In this document: one piece after another, positions 27,868 to 36,618 of the stretch
How positions within the stretch are numbered: the stretch's first letter is position 1
How the letters are laid out: each line of letters starts with the position of its first letter
Origin: Massilia oculi
GTDB taxonomy: Bacteria; Pseudomonadota; Gammaproteobacteria; Burkholderiales; Burkholderiaceae_D
Reading direction: 5' to 3'
Assembly: GCF_003143515.1 (NCBI RefSeq)
Contig: NZ_CP029343.1
Coordinates: forward strand, 2,294,001-2,358,000
DNA length: 64,000 nt
The notes under the pieces: generated by a model
The model's input: only the letters and a program-made list of their open reading frames with translations
Told to the model about the DNA's origin: nothing
The model's database searches: none
Translations under genes and position numbers: made by a program

Positions 27868-28770
27868 ATGTCCGTTTCCCCTACCGTGCGCCGCACCGGC
27901 GCCCTGCTCCTCGCCATCTCCGCAATGAGTCTTTCGCCGCTGGCCTGCGCCACCACCATCCTCTTCGTCGGCAACAGCTTCACCTACGGCGCCGGTGCGC
28001 CGCCGGTGAACGGCTTTCGCCCGCACACGGTAACCGACCTCAACGGCACGAAGATCGGCGGCGTACCGGCGCTGTTCAAGGCGATGACGGAGCAGGCGGG
28101 ACTGGACTACGCGGTGAGCCTGGAGACGAAAGGCGGCGCCGGCCTCGATTTTCATTACAAGCACCGCCACGGCGTCATCGTGAAGCCGTGGGATATCGTG
28201 CTGCTGCAAGGGTACAGCACGCTGGACCAGGACGCGCCCGGCGATCCCGCAAAACTGATCCATTACAGCGGCCTGCTGGCCCGGGCATTCCATCAGCAGA
28301 ATCCGCAGGTCGACGTACGCCTGAATGCGACCTGGTCGCGCGCCGACCAGACCTGGCTGGCGAACGGCGCCTGGTACGGCAAGCCGATCGGGCAGATGGC
28401 GCTGGACGTTCGCCGCGGCCATGACGCGGCCCATGCGGCATCGCGCTTCATCAGCGGCGTGATCCCGGTTGGCGAAGCATGGAATCGCGCCTTCGCCAGC
28501 GGCGTGGCGGCCGCCAATCCCTATCGCGCCATACCGGCCGGCCAGGTGAATCTATGGGCGGACGACGCCTATCACGGCAGCGCGCACGGCTATTATCTGG
28601 AGGCGCTGACCATCTTCGGCAGCGTGACCGGACGCGATCCGCGCTCGCTCGGCGCGGGCGACGCGATCGCACGCGAGATCGGCATCGACGCGCGTAGCGC
28701 GGCCGCCCTGCAGGGCATTGCTGCGGAACAGCTGGCCTCTGAAAAAGTCCTGGAACCGGCCCTGCCCTGA
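27868..28770 (+). CDS. Exported SGNH/GDSL-hydrolase-like protein
   Basis: 300 residues from the ATG at 27868 (AGGA 5 nt upstream; two earlier in-frame ATGs have no ribosome site). A Sec signal peptide ends at about ACA-TT (residue 24). The mature protein starts TILFVGNSFTYGAG, an SGNH block I with the serine in GNS. A DDAYHGSAHGYYLEAL segment near residue 230 could supply the Asp/His pair. It probably acts on an ester or glycan in the periplasm; the substrate is unknown. Confidence 0.7.
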   Translation: MSVSPTVRRTGALLLAISAMSLSPLACATTILFVGNSFTYGAGAPPVNGFRPHTVTDLNGTKIGGVPALFKAMTEQAGLDYAVSLETKGGAGLDFHYKHRHGVIVKPWDIVLLQGYSTLDQDAPGDPAKLIHYSGLLARAFHQQNPQVDVRLNATWSRADQTWLANGAWYGKPIGQMALDVRRGHDAAHAASRFISGVIPVGEAWNRAFASGVAAANPYRAIPAGQVNLWADDAYHGSAHGYYLEALTIFGSVTGRDPRSLGAGDAIAREIGIDARSAAALQGIAAEQLASEKVLEPALP

Positions 28771-28794
28771 CGCGGGAAATCGGGCCGCAAAAGA

Positions 28795-28825
28795 AAACGC
28801 CACCTGGACGGTGGCGTTTCGTTTT
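28795..28825. terminator. Bidirectional rho-independent terminator
   Basis: Stem AAACGCCACC (28795-28804) / GGTGGCGTTT (28810-28819) with a 5-nt loop, followed by CGTTTT on the plus strand and preceded by A-rich sequence that gives a U run on the minus strand. It serves both the SGNH-like gene and the small minus-strand gene. Confidence 0.85.
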
Positions 28826-28841
28826 GCGCGACCGGCATGTG

Positions 28842-28919
28842 TCAGCCGAAGATGAAATACAGAATGACGAGCACGACAGCAGGAATACCCAGCAGCCAGC
28901 CAATGAAATACTTACCCAT
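28842..28919 (-). CDS. 25-residue single-pass membrane peptide
   Basis: ATG at 28919 with AGGAG about 7 nt upstream (GAGAGGAGTTCATC before the ATG), stop TGA at 28842. It starts MGKYFIGWLLGIP and ends LYFIFG, so nearly the whole chain is one hydrophobic helix after a single lysine. The good ribosome site, own terminator and protein-like composition argue that it is real. Function unknown; such peptides often modulate membrane complexes or stress responses. Confidence 0.65.
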   Translation of the reverse strand: MGKYFIGWLLGIPAVVLVILYFIFG

Positions 28920-29187
28920 GATGAACTCCTCTCAGATGCTTGTTGTCGATGGATTCATGATGCCGGGCACGAGCAGCATGGTCAGTTAGGTACTGCACAT
29001 CCAAGGAAATTGACCTCACGCTTGTTTCGATAACGCAAGATGCGCACGCCAGAGAAGGCGGTGCGCCGGGTATTTCCACGCAGGGCTATACTGAATCATC
29101 ACTTGTCGCCATGCAGAAGTCCTGGCTCAACATTATCGGGACGATGCCGCAGGCGATTGCCATCACACCATTTTTACAGGGGGTACT

Positions 29188-29694
29188 ATGCCAACAACCT
29201 GGACGATCGCAGCCAATGCCGGCCGTGCACGCATCTTTTCCGACGCCGATAACGCGGCATCCTTGAAGGAGGTCGAAGACATGGTCAATCCGTCCGCGCA
29301 ACAGCGCGAGATGGACATCGTCACTGACAAGATGAGCCCGCGCGCCGCACAGAATAGCGGCCACAGTATCGGTGGCGGGCAAGGCGGCGGCTTCGAACAC
29401 GCGGCTGCGGCAGGCGCGCCGGGCAGCGATTACCAGCCGGCCGTCACGCCGACCGAGCACGAGACGCAGAAATTTGCCAAGGATGTGTCGAACTACCTGC
29501 GGCAGGCACACCAGGCCGGCCGCTTCCAGCAGCTGGTGGTGTCGGCGTCGCCCGAGTTCCTGGGCGTGCTCCGTTCGACCATCGACCCGCAACTCAAATC
29601 GCTGATCAAGCGTGAAGTCAACAAGGACTACACGCACTCGAACGGCCAGGAGTTGCGCGCCCAGCTGGACGCGCACCAGGACAAGTCGGCGTAG
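29188..29694 (+). CDS. Host attachment family protein (PF10116-type)
   Basis: 168 residues, with AGGGGG 4-5 nt before the ATG. WTIAANAGRARIFSD at the N-terminus and FAKDVSNYLRQAHQAGRFQQLVV, followed by SASPEFLGVLRSTID, are the conserved blocks of the 'protein required for attachment to host cells' family. The fold is related to archaeal release-factor eRF1 domain 2, and the name comes from plant-associated bacteria; a direct adhesion role is unproven. Cytosolic, no signal peptide. Monocistronic with its own terminator. Confidence 0.88.
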   Translation: MPTTWTIAANAGRARIFSDADNAASLKEVEDMVNPSAQQREMDIVTDKMSPRAAQNSGHSIGGGQGGGFEHAAAAGAPGSDYQPAVTPTEHETQKFAKDVSNYLRQAHQAGRFQQLVVSASPEFLGVLRSTIDPQLKSLIKREVNKDYTHSNGQELRAQLDAHQDKSA

Positions 29695-29712
29695 ACAGCG
29701 CCGCACTGGATG

Positions 29713-29740
29713 AAAGGCCCGCCCCGGTGGCGGGCCTTTT
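29713..29740 (+). terminator. Rho-independent terminator
   Basis: Stem AAAGGCCCGCC (29713-29723) / GGCGGGCCTTT (29729-29739) ending in TTTT, 19 bp after the stop of the host attachment family gene. Confidence 0.88.
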
Positions 29741-29750
29741 GCATGGCGCC

Positions 29751-29925
29751 TCAGACCTGGACCATGCCGCCATCAGCGAACAGCTCGATGCGGTTGATGC
29801 GGCTGGCGACGTTTGATGCCAGGAAGGTCACGGCCTTGCTGATGTCTTCCGGCTCGCCCGGGCGTCCCATCGGCACTCGCGCGGCGAGGTGGTCGAACAG
29901 GCCCTGGCGGCTCGCGTCGACTGCG
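29751..29925 (-). pseudogene. 3' remnant of a short-chain dehydrogenase (SDR)
   Basis: About 57 residues survive: GLFDHLAARVPMGRPGEPEDISKAVTFLAS, then a NRIELFADGGMVQV C-terminus before the stop at 29751. This is the standard carboxyl end of an NAD(P)-dependent SDR (P-[ML]-GR-x-G-x-PE and the DGG end). The Rossmann fold and the catalytic Ser-Tyr-Lys are absent; upstream the sequence turns into the antisense of a LysR remnant. I read it as a dead fragment left by a deletion. Confidence 0.75.
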
Positions 29926-30098
29926 TATTGCGCAGCAAGCACCTGCGGGAAGGATCGCTGGTCGAGACTCTCGCCGACTGGCGCCCGGACGGCTTTCCCT
30001 TGCATGTCGTGTATCCGCAGAACCGCCACCTGACGCGGCGCCTGCGCGTGTTCATCGACTGGCTGACGGAGCGCTTGCCGCAGCGTGTCAGCCGATGA
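29915..30098 (+). pseudogene. 3' remnant of a LysR-family regulator
   Basis: The plus-strand frame reads LREGSLVETLADWRPDGFPLHVVYPQN, then RHLTRRLRVFIDWLTERL, and stops at 30098. This is the end of a LysR substrate-binding domain (LV-x-VL-x-DW, then HVVYPQNRHL and FIDWL). The DNA-binding half and most of the effector domain are missing. It directly abuts the SDR remnant in the opposite orientation. Confidence 0.75.
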
Positions 30099-30143
30099 GC
30101 GGCTGCGGTTGCCGGTCATGAAGCCCTGCGGTACGCTTGCCGC

Positions 30144-30686
30144 ATGCACATCAGTGAACAACCAACCCATACGCTGGACCTGCGCGTGCGCGAGCTGCAG
30201 CAGCTGTTCAACTCGCTCGACCCGGCGCCCTTCCTGAACAAGGACCTCGACCATGCCTGCGAGGCCTATATCGAGAATTGGGCGCTGTCGCTGCCGCCGG
30301 CCAGCCTGCTGCACCTGAATATCCACGTCGCGCAGTTGCCGCCGGTGGGACAGGCCGGCGACATGGTCGCGGATGCGATCCACAACTACTATGGCTACAA
30401 GGTGGAACTGGTGCGCGGCGAGCTGAAGCAACTGCTGCGCCAGGGCCGCATCAGCCTGGCGATCGGCGTGGCCTTCGTCGTCAGCTGCCTGTTGCTGGCG
30501 GCAGCCATCGAGACCTTTTCCAGCGGCCACTTCGCCAGGATCGCGCGCGAAAGCCTGACCATCATCGGCTGGGTGGCGATGTGGCGGCCGGCCCAGATCT
30601 TCCTGTACGACTGGTGGCCGCTGACGGGGCGCATCAAGGTGTTCGAGAACCTGCGCTTCGCGCGCGTCAGCGTGGTGCAGGACTAG
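30144..30686 (+). CDS. Membrane protein of unknown function
   Basis: 180 residues. The N-terminal 95 residues are soluble and acidic (LQQLFNSLDPAPFLNKDLDHACEAYI). Two membrane segments follow: about 104-124 (ISLAIGVAFVVSCLLLAAAI) and a shorter one near 137-150. A basic C-terminus ends the protein. The YYGYK motif precedes the first segment. I do not recognise a named family. The 3' end overlaps the convergent helicase gene by 20 bp. Confidence 0.75.
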   Translation: MHISEQPTHTLDLRVRELQQLFNSLDPAPFLNKDLDHACEAYIENWALSLPPASLLHLNIHVAQLPPVGQAGDMVADAIHNYYGYKVELVRGELKQLLRQGRISLAIGVAFVVSCLLLAAAIETFSSGHFARIARESLTIIGWVAMWRPAQIFLYDWWPLTGRIKVFENLRFARVSVVQD

Positions 30687-33600
30687 CATCGAGCGAGAAG
30701 ATGGCGCGCAGGTCGTCCGCCTGCAGACCCGGCGCAAGTTCCGTCTCTCCCTCATTGCTCAGCACCGCATCCGCCAGCTCGCCCTTGCGCCGCTGCAGTT
30801 CCTGGATTTTCTCTTCCAGCGTGCCGCGCGCGATCAGCTTGTAGACGAAGACCGGCTGCTGCTGGCCGATGCGCCAGGCGCGGTCGGTGGCCTGGTTTTC
30901 GGTGGCCGGGTTCCACCAAGGGTCGTAATGAATGACGGTGTCGGCCGCCGTCAGGTTCAGCCCCACCCCGCCGGCCTTCAGGCTGATCAGGAACACCCCG
31001 ACCTGCCCCTGCTGGAAGGCGGCGACCGGAGCGGCGCGGTCGAGCGTGCTGCCGGTGAGTTCGACGAAATCGGCGCCGCGCTCGCGCAGTGCCGCGCCGA
31101 CCAGGGCCAGCATGCTGGTGAACTGCGAGAACACCAGCACCTTGCGGCCTTCGCTGCTCAAGGTATCGAGCAGGTCCATCAGCGTATCGAGCTTGGCCGA
31201 GCCGGTCGCGCTCATTGGTTCGACCAGGCGCGGATCGCAGCACACCTGGCGCAGCTTGAGCAGCGCCTCGAGGATCACGATGTGGCTGCGCGCCAGGCCC
31301 TTGCGGTCGATCTCGGCGCGCACCTTGCGGTCCATCGCCACCCGCACCGTCTCGTACAGGTCGCGCTGCGCACTGCCCAGCTCGACCGGCAGCACGATCT
31401 CGGTCTTGGGAGGAAGCTCGGTCGCCACCTTGTCCTTGGTCCGGCGCAGCATGAAGGGTTTGACGCGGCGCGCCAGGAAATCCTTGCGCTGCACGTCGCC
31501 GCCCTGCTCGATGGGCTTGCGGTAATGGGCCCTGAAGGATTTCTCGTCGCCCAGCAGGCCCGGCATCAGGAAGTTGAACTGCGACCACAGTTCGCCAAGG
31601 TGGTTCTGCACCGGCGTGCCGGTCAGGCACAGGCGATGGCGGGCATCGAGCAGGCGCGCGGTCTGCGCCGCCTTGGTGCGGCTGTTCTTGATGTACTGCG
31701 CTTCGTCCAGGATCAGCAGGTGGTAGCGGTGCCGGCGCAGCGCGTCCTCGTCGCGGCCCAGCAAGGCATAGGTGGTCAGCACCAGGTCGTGCTCGCCGAT
31801 GGCGTCGAACTGCGCGGCGCGCTCCTTGCCGTGCAGGAGCAGCACCCGCAGGCCGGGCGCGAAGCGCGCGGCCTCGGCCTGCCAGTTCGGCATCAGGCTG
31901 GTCGGCGCCACGACCAGGGCCGGCGCATCGAGGCGGCCGGCTTCTTTCTCGAGCAGGACGTGGGCCAGGGTCTGGATGGTTTTACCCAGCCCCATGTCGT
32001 CGGCCAGGATGCCGCCGAAGCCGTATTCACGCAGGAACTGCAGCCAGGCCAGGCCGCCCAGCTGGTAGGGACGCAAGGCGGCCTGCAAGCCCGCCGGGGG
32101 CGCGACGGCCTGGATGCCGCCGAAGCTGTCGAGCTTGCGGCCCAGTTCGCGCAGGCGCTCGCCGCCGATCCAGCGCAGCCGCGCGGCGCGCTCCAGTTCG
32201 GCGAGGCGCGCGGCGTCCATGGCCGGCAGGCGCACCCCATTGCCCAGGCGCTCGTGGAAATACAACTCGCCCAAGGTGGCCAGGATCGGCTTGACGCGGC
32301 CCCACGGCAAGGCGACGCGCTCGAAATTCGTCAACTCGACCAGCAGGTGTTCTTCGTCGCCGCGCGCGGCCAGGGCCGGCGCGGCAAAATTGCCGGGCGC
32401 GGCGCGCACCATCTGCACCAGCAGGGGCAGGAGTGCATGGCGCTCGCCGCCAACGACAATGCCCAGCTCGAGCGAAAACCAGCCGTTGCCGCCCTCGCCT
32501 TCCTCATCCAGTTCGGCGTACCAGTCGTCGACCTCGGCCAGATCGTAGCGGTAGTTACCATCGACATCGATCTCCCATCCGGACGCACGCAGGCGTGGGA
32601 GATCACGACGCGCGAAGGCGACCCAGGCAGCCTCGTCGTTCAGTTGCAGGGCATCGGGCAGGTCTCCGAGCGGGGAGTCAGCAGGCGGCGCGCGGAAGCC
32701 GAGATCGGCCAGCACGGCGGCGGCCGCCGCTTCGGCGGCGACATCGCGCTCGATGAGCTGGACGACCCCATCCTCCACCGTGCGCAGGACCGGCTCGTGC
32801 ACACCGTCCGTGCTGTGGCCATCGTACTCGAAGCGAGGAATCGCGTAGTCATGCCAGATCAGCTCCCGGCCCCAGTCGGTATAAACGCTGTCGAGGCGCA
32901 GGCAGGGGGTGGGGACGATGTCGCTGCGGCGCCGCGTCTCGATTGCCTGTGGCAGCGGCACGAAACGGTCCAGGCCGAGATCGGCGAGGCGCAATGCCAT
33001 GCCGGCGCGCTGCTCGGGGTTCAGCGCGGGCGACTCGGCCGCCACGCTCACCAGCAAGGCCGGAGGCAATGCCGCGAGCGATGGCGGCAAGGCCAGCTCG
33101 CCGAGCATGTCATTCTCGAGATAGTACGGCGGGTCGGTCGGCAGCACCGCATCTGGCGCGCCGGCATCGTCGAACTGCCAGCCCAGTGTCACGGCATCGC
33201 CGGTTTGTCCGGCGGATCGCCAGCACAGGCTCGCCTGGCGCCGCGGCCCGGGCCGCATGAGATGGACCTTTCCCCGCCGCATGTCGTCGTCCGACCAGCC
33301 AAACAGCAGCCTTCCCGCGCTACACAAGCGCCCAAGCAGCTGCGCGCCGATCGGCCCCGATGGTGCGGCGCCGCTGGCGACCACCCGGCCCGCCTTCAAT
33401 GCCACGAACAGCCGCAGGCATTCCTCTTCGCCAGGCAATGCCGGGGAGCCGATCATTGCATGAATATCGTTGATCGGGAGGGTGGTGGCAATATCGCCGT
33501 TCCTGCGCCGGCGCGCGAGGCGCACGTGCAGGCGCGGGGCGCCCGTGGCCGGGTCGGGCGCCAGCACCCAGGCCAGGTCCGAATCAGAGGCGCCGCCGGA

Positions 33601-33966
33601 AGATGCGTCCACGGTGGCCGGCAAGCTCGCCAGCTGCTGCAACCAGCGCTCGGACAGCGCGGCAACCGCTTGCGGCGACCTGGCAGCCGCCACCGCATCC
33701 AGGTCCGCCAGCAGCACGGCAACCACATGCTTGCAGTTATAGCTCATGGGACAGCTGCAACTGCCCTGGAAGCCGATGCCGCCCCGCTCGGCGCGGAAAC
33801 GGATGGTCTGGCGGTACAGCTCGTTGCCACTGCCGCTGACTTCGCCGACAAGCCGGTCGCCGTCGCGGCGCGCCGCCCGCACCATGCCTTTGCGCGCGTA
33901 GTCTTGCCCGCGCTGCAGGGTGCCGGCATCGAAGCCGTGTTTCAGGTCGGCGTGGTCGTAGTGCAT
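30667..33966 (-). CDS. SWIM zinc finger / SNF2-family DEAD-box helicase
   Basis: 1,099 residues. A SWIM zinc finger sits at residues 70-80 (C70-x-C72, C78-x-H80). The long middle region has no clear motif. The C-terminal SNF2 ATPase shows GGILADDMGLGKTIQTLAHVL (Walker A), LLILDEAQYIKN (DEAQ box), LCLTGTPVQNHLGELWSQFN, and the helicase-C motifs VLVFSQFTSM and ATDRAWRIGQQQPV. A DNA translocase expected to remodel protein-DNA complexes, related to bacterial RapA/HepA-like SNF2 proteins. Monocistronic. Confidence 0.92.
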   Translation of the reverse strand: MHYDHADLKHGFDAGTLQRGQDYARKGMVRAARRDGDRLVGEVSGSGNELYRQTIRFRAERGGIGFQGSCSCPMSYNCKHVVAVLLADLDAVAAARSPQAVAALSERWLQQLASLPATVDASSGGASDSDLAWVLAPDPATGAPRLHVRLARRRRNGDIATTLPINDIHAMIGSPALPGEEECLRLFVALKAGRVVASGAAPSGPIGAQLLGRLCSAGRLLFGWSDDDMRRGKVHLMRPGPRRQASLCWRSAGQTGDAVTLGWQFDDAGAPDAVLPTDPPYYLENDMLGELALPPSLAALPPALLVSVAAESPALNPEQRAGMALRLADLGLDRFVPLPQAIETRRRSDIVPTPCLRLDSVYTDWGRELIWHDYAIPRFEYDGHSTDGVHEPVLRTVEDGVVQLIERDVAAEAAAAAVLADLGFRAPPADSPLGDLPDALQLNDEAAWVAFARRDLPRLRASGWEIDVDGNYRYDLAEVDDWYAELDEEGEGGNGWFSLELGIVVGGERHALLPLLVQMVRAAPGNFAAPALAARGDEEHLLVELTNFERVALPWGRVKPILATLGELYFHERLGNGVRLPAMDAARLAELERAARLRWIGGERLRELGRKLDSFGGIQAVAPPAGLQAALRPYQLGGLAWLQFLREYGFGGILADDMGLGKTIQTLAHVLLEKEAGRLDAPALVVAPTSLMPNWQAEAARFAPGLRVLLLHGKERAAQFDAIGEHDLVLTTYALLGRDEDALRRHRYHLLILDEAQYIKNSRTKAAQTARLLDARHRLCLTGTPVQNHLGELWSQFNFLMPGLLGDEKSFRAHYRKPIEQGGDVQRKDFLARRVKPFMLRRTKDKVATELPPKTEIVLPVELGSAQRDLYETVRVAMDRKVRAEIDRKGLARSHIVILEALLKLRQVCCDPRLVEPMSATGSAKLDTLMDLLDTLSSEGRKVLVFSQFTSMLALVGAALRERGADFVELTGSTLDRAAPVAAFQQGQVGVFLISLKAGGVGLNLTAADTVIHYDPWWNPATENQATDRAWRIGQQQPVFVYKLIARGTLEEKIQELQRRKGELADAVLSNEGETELAPGLQADDLRAIFSLDASPAPR

Positions 33967-34017
33967 GGGCGGCGTGACATGGCGGTCAAAACGCCATTAT
34001 CGCCCATGCCGCGCTTC

Positions 34018-34431
34018 TTAATTGCTCACGACCTTGATCTGCTCGACGTCCAGCTTCGATTCGCCGAACATCTCCTTGTCGAACTCGCCGGCCAGCTCGA
34101 CCGTGGTGTTGTGGTCGACCTTCACGCCCTGCGGGAAGCGGTCGGAATCGATCTCGACCGTGATCTTGCCGCTGGCGTCGGTGAACTCGTAGTCCTCGTC
34201 GCCCTTGTGGCTGGTGAGCTTGCCTTTCAGGCGCACGTACTGGTCGTCCTTGCCCTTGGCCAGCAAGTCTTTCGCCGTCATCAGCGGGGCGCCGGACGGG
34301 CCGGAGTAGCCCGAGACCGGCTTGACGTCGGTGGCCGCGCCGGGCGGCGCATCGGCGATATTCTGCGCGGCGGCAGTACCCGAAGCGGCGAGCAGCGCGG
34401 CGATGCAGGAGAGGTGGAAAATACGTTTCAT
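34018..34431 (-). CDS. BOF-domain periplasmic protein (YgiW/YdeI stress-tolerance family)
   Basis: 137 residues from the ATG at 34431, with AGGA about 7 nt upstream. A Sec signal peptide ends at GTAAAQ (residue 23). The mature part LLAKGKDDQYVRLKGKLTSHKGDEDYEFTD is the bacterial OB-fold of the NirD/YgiW/YdeI family. Known relatives act in stress and antimicrobial-peptide tolerance. In E. coli ygiW is next to qseBC; here a QseBC/PmrAB-like pair lies just upstream. A PmrA-type box precedes this gene, so it is probably a direct target of that regulator. Confidence 0.88.
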   Translation of the reverse strand: MKRIFHLSCIAALLAASGTAAAQNIADAPPGAATDVKPVSGYSGPSGAPLMTAKDLLAKGKDDQYVRLKGKLTSHKGDEDYEFTDASGKITVEIDSDRFPQGVKVDHNTTVELAGEFDKEMFGESKLDVEQIKVVSN

Positions 34432-34507
34432 GATCGGTCCTTTATTCGGGTTGGTTGTCCTCGCCTGCGCTGTAGCAGCAGGCACAGGCGCATTACAACG
34501 GCCGGAC

Positions 34508-34524
34508 ATTAAACCGATCTTAAG
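34508..34524 (-). promoter_or_regulatory. PmrA/QseB-type box upstream of the BOF gene
   Basis: On the minus strand CTTAAG-ATCGG-TTTAAT matches the YTTAAK-N5-YTTAAK direct-repeat box at all positions. It lies 77 bp before the BOF gene start, at the usual distance for activation, and overlaps the end of the histidine kinase gene. Confidence 0.6.
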
Positions 34525-35893
34525 GAGTTTTCAGGGGGGGCAGATCCAGCGACACTCCCAGGCCCCGGCCATCGATCCCGGGACCGAACGCCAGCGCGAT
34601 GCCATGCAGGTCGGCGATACGCTGGACGATCGACAGCCCGAGGCCGCTGCCCTGCTGTCCCTGCCCCAGCACGCGGAAGAACCGCTCGGTCAGGCGCTGG
34701 CGGCTCTCCCCATCGACGCCAGGGCCGTCGTCGCGCACCGCGATGCGCGCATGGCCCGCGTGCAGCACTGCCGCGATCTCGATCCGGCTACCGTCGGGGC
34801 AGTAGCGCAGCGCGTTATCGACCAGGTTGCGCAGCACGATCTCGAGCATCTGCGGATCGGCCTGCACCTCGTGCACCTCGCAGCGCAGCGACAGCAGGAT
34901 GCCACGCGCGGCCACCTCCTGCGCATGCATGGCGGCCAGGCGGTCGAACAGCGGCGCCAACGCCACCGGCTGGCGCACCAGCTGTTCGCGCGCCAGCGGA
35001 TCCAGGCGCGCCAGCGCGAGCAGGCTGTCGACCAGCGCCGTCAGGCGCGCGATGTCCTGGCGCAGCTTCTGGAATGGCGCCGCCAGCGCGGGATGCTGGC
35101 GCTGCAGCAGCTGCACGTGCATGTGCAGGCCCGCCAGCGGCGTGCGCAGCTCGTGGGCGGCGTCGGCGGTGAAGCGGCGCTCGGCCTGCAAGGCCGCGTC
35201 CAGCCGTCCCAGCACGCCATTCAAGGCCTGGACGATCGGCAGCACCTCGCGCGCCTGGCCGGCGGTCGGCACCTGGGCCAGGTCGTCGGGCGTCTTGGCG
35301 GCGATGCTGGCGGCGGTGCGGCGCAAGGGTTTGAGGACGCGCCCGGTCAGGACCCAGCACACCAGCGCCAGCAGCAGCAAAAAGCCCAGCACCGGAAGCC
35401 ACAGCGAATCGGCCAGTTCTTCCAGGATGTCATACCGTTTATCCACCTGCTGGCCGACCTGCACCTCGAAGTTGCGCTCCTCGTCGCGCACCACGAACAC
35501 CCGCCAGCGTTCGCCGTTCGCCTGCGCCTCGGCGAAGCCGTGGTCGTCGTCGAAGTTGGAGACGAAGGGCCGCAGCGGCGCATCGCCGGTGCGCTGGATC
35601 ACGCGTCCATCGACCACGATCTGGTACTGCATGTCGACCTTGCGGCCATGCTCGCCGTCGGCGCCGCCCTGCGGCAGCAGGCCGCGCTCGTTCCAGTCGG
35701 TCGTCGCCGCCATGATCATGTAGCCCGACTCTTCCAGCGCGTCGTCGAACACCTCATTGGTTTCCTGCCAGGCGATCACGGTGACGATGCCCAGGCTCGC
35801 GAGCCATAGCACGGTGCTGGCGGCGACGATGACGGCCAGCAGGCGCCGTCGCAGCGACCACGGCGCCTGCGGGCCGATGGCCTTACTCGCCAT
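34520..35893 (-). CDS. Sensor histidine kinase, QseC/PmrB-like
   Basis: 457 residues. Transmembrane segments at about 18-42 and 164-184 enclose a periplasmic sensor of about 120 residues. The HAMP region follows TGRVLKPLRR. H247 in FTADAAHELRTPL is the phospho-acceptor. The ATPase has NLVDNALRYCPDG (N box) and VRDDGPGV plus GSGLGLSIVQRI (G boxes). It overlaps its response-regulator gene by 11 bp. The periplasmic region is acidic (NFDDDHGF), which in PmrB/QseC relatives may bind metals or peptides; the signal here is not known. Confidence 0.92.
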   Translation of the reverse strand: MASKAIGPQAPWSLRRRLLAVIVAASTVLWLASLGIVTVIAWQETNEVFDDALEESGYMIMAATTDWNERGLLPQGGADGEHGRKVDMQYQIVVDGRVIQRTGDAPLRPFVSNFDDDHGFAEAQANGERWRVFVVRDEERNFEVQVGQQVDKRYDILEELADSLWLPVLGFLLLLALVCWVLTGRVLKPLRRTAASIAAKTPDDLAQVPTAGQAREVLPIVQALNGVLGRLDAALQAERRFTADAAHELRTPLAGLHMHVQLLQRQHPALAAPFQKLRQDIARLTALVDSLLALARLDPLAREQLVRQPVALAPLFDRLAAMHAQEVAARGILLSLRCEVHEVQADPQMLEIVLRNLVDNALRYCPDGSRIEIAAVLHAGHARIAVRDDGPGVDGESRQRLTERFFRVLGQGQQGSGLGLSIVQRIADLHGIALAFGPGIDGRGLGVSLDLPPLKTP

Positions 35894-36548
35894 CGTTCTT
35901 CAACCGGTAGCCCAGGCCGCGCACGGTGACGATGCTGTCGCCGCCGAGCTTCTTGCGCAGGTTGTGGATGTAGACCTCGATCGCATTGCTTTCCACCTCG
36001 TCGCCCCAGCCGTACAGGGCTTCCTCGATCTGGGCGCGGGTGACGATGGAATTCTTCCGCAGCAGCAGCGCATACAGCACATTGTATTCGCGCGCAGTCA
36101 GCGCGACCGGCTGGCCGGCCAGGGTCGCCACCTTGGTGTCGAGATTCAGGGCGATATCGGCGTGGCGCAGCGCGTTGCTGACCTGGTTGGCGCCACGCCG
36201 CACCGCGGCGCGGATGCGGGCCGACATCTCTTCGAGCTCGAAGGGCTTGACCAGGTAGTCGTCGGCGCCCAGGTCCAGCCCCTCGACCCGGTCGGCCAGC
36301 GCATTGAAGGCGGTGATCAGGATGACCGGCACGCCGTTGCCGGCCTTGCGCAACCGGGCCAGCAGGTCGTCGCCGGACAGTCCCGGCAAGCCGCGGTCGA
36401 GCAGCATGCAGTCGTAACGGTGGGTCTTGAGGGCGGTGTCGGCGGAATCGCCGCGCTGGACCCAGTCCACCGCGTGCTGGTCCAGGCGCAGCCAGGCCTG
36501 GATGGTTTCGCCAAGGGAGATATCGTCTTCGACCAACAGGATGCGCAT
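35883..36548 (-). CDS. OmpR-family response regulator, QseB/PmrA-like
   Basis: 221 residues. The receiver domain has the acidic pair in VEDDISLGE, phospho-acceptor D51 (CMLLDRGLPG) and the conserved Lys in DYLVKPFEL. The C-terminal winged helix ends in VRGLGYRLKNDGE. It is predicted to be phosphorylated by the downstream kinase and to bind direct-repeat boxes like those at 36619-36635 and 34508-34524, which would give autoregulation and control of the BOF gene. First gene of the pair. Confidence 0.93.
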   Translation of the reverse strand: MRILLVEDDISLGETIQAWLRLDQHAVDWVQRGDSADTALKTHRYDCMLLDRGLPGLSGDDLLARLRKAGNGVPVILITAFNALADRVEGLDLGADDYLVKPFELEEMSARIRAAVRRGANQVSNALRHADIALNLDTKVATLAGQPVALTAREYNVLYALLLRKNSIVTRAQIEEALYGWGDEVESNAIEVYIHNLRKKLGGDSIVTVRGLGYRLKNDGE

Positions 36549-36618
36549 GCGAGATTTTCGGCAACGAGGAAACGCCAGTATGGCGTAAACAGCTCGCCGC
36601 CGAGCATGCCGCGCGGAG

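Noticed and set aside
29751..30755. A single minus-strand gene of about 330 codons ending in SDR sequence
   Set aside because: Only the final 57 codons look like protein; the rest is antisense to the LysR remnant and to the gene at 30144.
30928..34512. Very long plus-strand open frame opposite the SNF2 helicase (about 1,190 codons)
   Set aside because: It lies antisense to a gene with clear SWIM and helicase motifs; it is rich in His, Gln and Arg as expected from high-GC shadow frames, and has no recognisable domain.
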